This document shows, piece by piece, positions 18,003-18,701 of a DNA stretch of 18,701 nt. The notes beneath the pieces are model-generated. The model did no database searches. It saw only the letters and a program-made list of their open reading frames with translations, and had not been told where the DNA came from. Every line of letters begins with the position of its first letter. Within the stretch, counting starts at the first letter, position 1. The DNA is from Giardia muris (taxonomy: Eukaryota; Fornicata; Diplomonadida; Hexamitidae). The DNA lies in contig VDLU01000021.1 of NCBI GenBank assembly GCA_006247105.1, positions 1 through 18,701 of the forward strand. Direction: 5' to 3'. A program made the position numbers and the translations under genes.

Positions 18003-18701
18003 GTTGGCATTCCCCCGAGCCCCCGAGGGTCGAAGACCTGAGGGGGTGAGGGAAGGGCCGGAACAACCCCCCGAGGGTCGTGAGACCCGAAGGGGGGGCC
18101 GGAAGCGAGGCCCCCGCCCCGAGGAAGACCTGAAGGGGGGTGAGGGCATCCCCCGTCATACCAGGGGGGTGGGAAGGGCTCCCCTCCGGTCGTGGACCAG
18201 GGGGGTGAGGGCCCCCGGTCGTAAGGGGGCATCCCCGAGGGGTGAGACTTGAGGCGCCGAGGGTCATACCAGGGGGGGTGAGGGCCCCAAGGGGGGGCGT
18301 CCCCCGCCCGGATCGACCTGAAGCGAGATCAGACCCCCGTGGGTCGAAGGCCCGGGTACGGGGGCCTACAGAAGGATACCAGATTTGGAACGGTTACAGT
18401 GGATTTTGGATCCGGACTCGAGATCAAAAGACCGGAGGGGCGAGGGCGGGTCCGCGGGTCCCTCGAACGGGGGGTCGTACAGGGGTCCCCCGTGGGCCCA
18501 CGGCCGTCCCCCTGGGCACGGAACGGATCGGGGGTCCATGCCCTGGCCCGGGAGTCCACATGGGTCCTCACGGGGGCCTTCCCTCCAGGGGTCATTCGAG
18601 GTGTCCCCGGGGGTCCCCTGGGTCCATGGGGCCCTTGAAGTCCTTCAAGATGAACGGGGACGGGGGCCCGGTCCTCACGGGGTGGGCCCTCACACGGGGG
18701 G
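18003..18701 (+). other. Start of the spacer after unit 2, cut by window end
   Basis: This is the G-rich degenerate repeat block and following GC-rich block, the same as 10551 to about 11251 but with at least six single-base losses in G or C runs. No gene is seen. The stretch stops before the pyrimidine tract, so the next promoter modules are outside the window. Confidence 0.85.

Larger units (their letters stand above)
13038..18701 (+). repeat. rDNA tandem array, copy 2 (cut by window end)
   Basis: This is the second head-to-tail copy. SSU, ITS and LSU appear identical to copy 1 at a constant offset of 7,452. In the 3' spacer the offset falls to 7,448 by 18339 through single-base losses in homopolymers. 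The window ends inside the spacer, at the equivalent of about 11251 in copy 1, so the array probably continues. Confidence 0.9.

Overview
The window is a piece of a Giardia genome. The evidence is a very short eukaryotic SSU rRNA (about 1,430 nt) starting CATCCGGTTGATCCTGCCGG, tiny ITS1 and ITS2, a compact LSU of about 2.7 kb, a variant-specific surface protein (VSP) remnant with CXXC and GGCY motifs, and an ankyrin-repeat/coiled-coil gene of the Giardia 'protein 21.1' kind. The SSU is less GC-rich than that of G. duodenalis and looks closest to the G. muris lineage. That species call is from memory, without an alignment.

Layout: 1-1128 is the 3' part of a VSP gene broken by many frame changes. 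1129-2571 has no recognisable gene. 2572-4104 is an ankyrin plus coiled-coil gene broken by three frame changes. 4105-5745 again has no recognisable gene. From about 5746 to the window end (18701) lies a head-to-tail rDNA array on the + strand. Complete transcribed unit 1 (SSU 6239-7668, 5.8S about 7708-7830, LSU about 7876-10550) is followed by a spacer of about 3 kb, then unit 2 (SSU 13691-15120, 5.8S about 15160-15282, LSU about 15328-18002) and the start of the next spacer. SSU-to-SSU spacing is 7,452 bp, larger than the roughly 5.6 kb unit known for G. duodenalis. VSP and 21.1-type genes next to rDNA fit the subtelomeric arrangement known for Giardia.

The most informative part is the spacer. 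A box of about 34 bp ending in CTACT(A/G)TAGGG, the only AT-containing stretch in its surroundings, occurs five times. One copy lies about 120 nt upstream of each SSU, and others lie further upstream. I interpret these as a gene promoter plus upstream spacer promoters. Between the two proximal boxes lies a GC-rich minisatellite of about 72 bp with four copies in the internal spacer and one at the left edge of the array; this accounts for the 217-bp difference between the two unit lengths. A long pyrimidine-rich tract followed by an AT-rich hairpin sits midway in the spacer.

Nearly all frame changes in both protein genes go in the same direction (loss of one base), often at C or G runs. The two spacer copies also differ by single bases in homopolymers. 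Uncorrected long-read deletions are therefore a serious alternative to true pseudogenes. No non-rRNA gene was supported inside the rDNA array, and no unknown multi-gene system was found.
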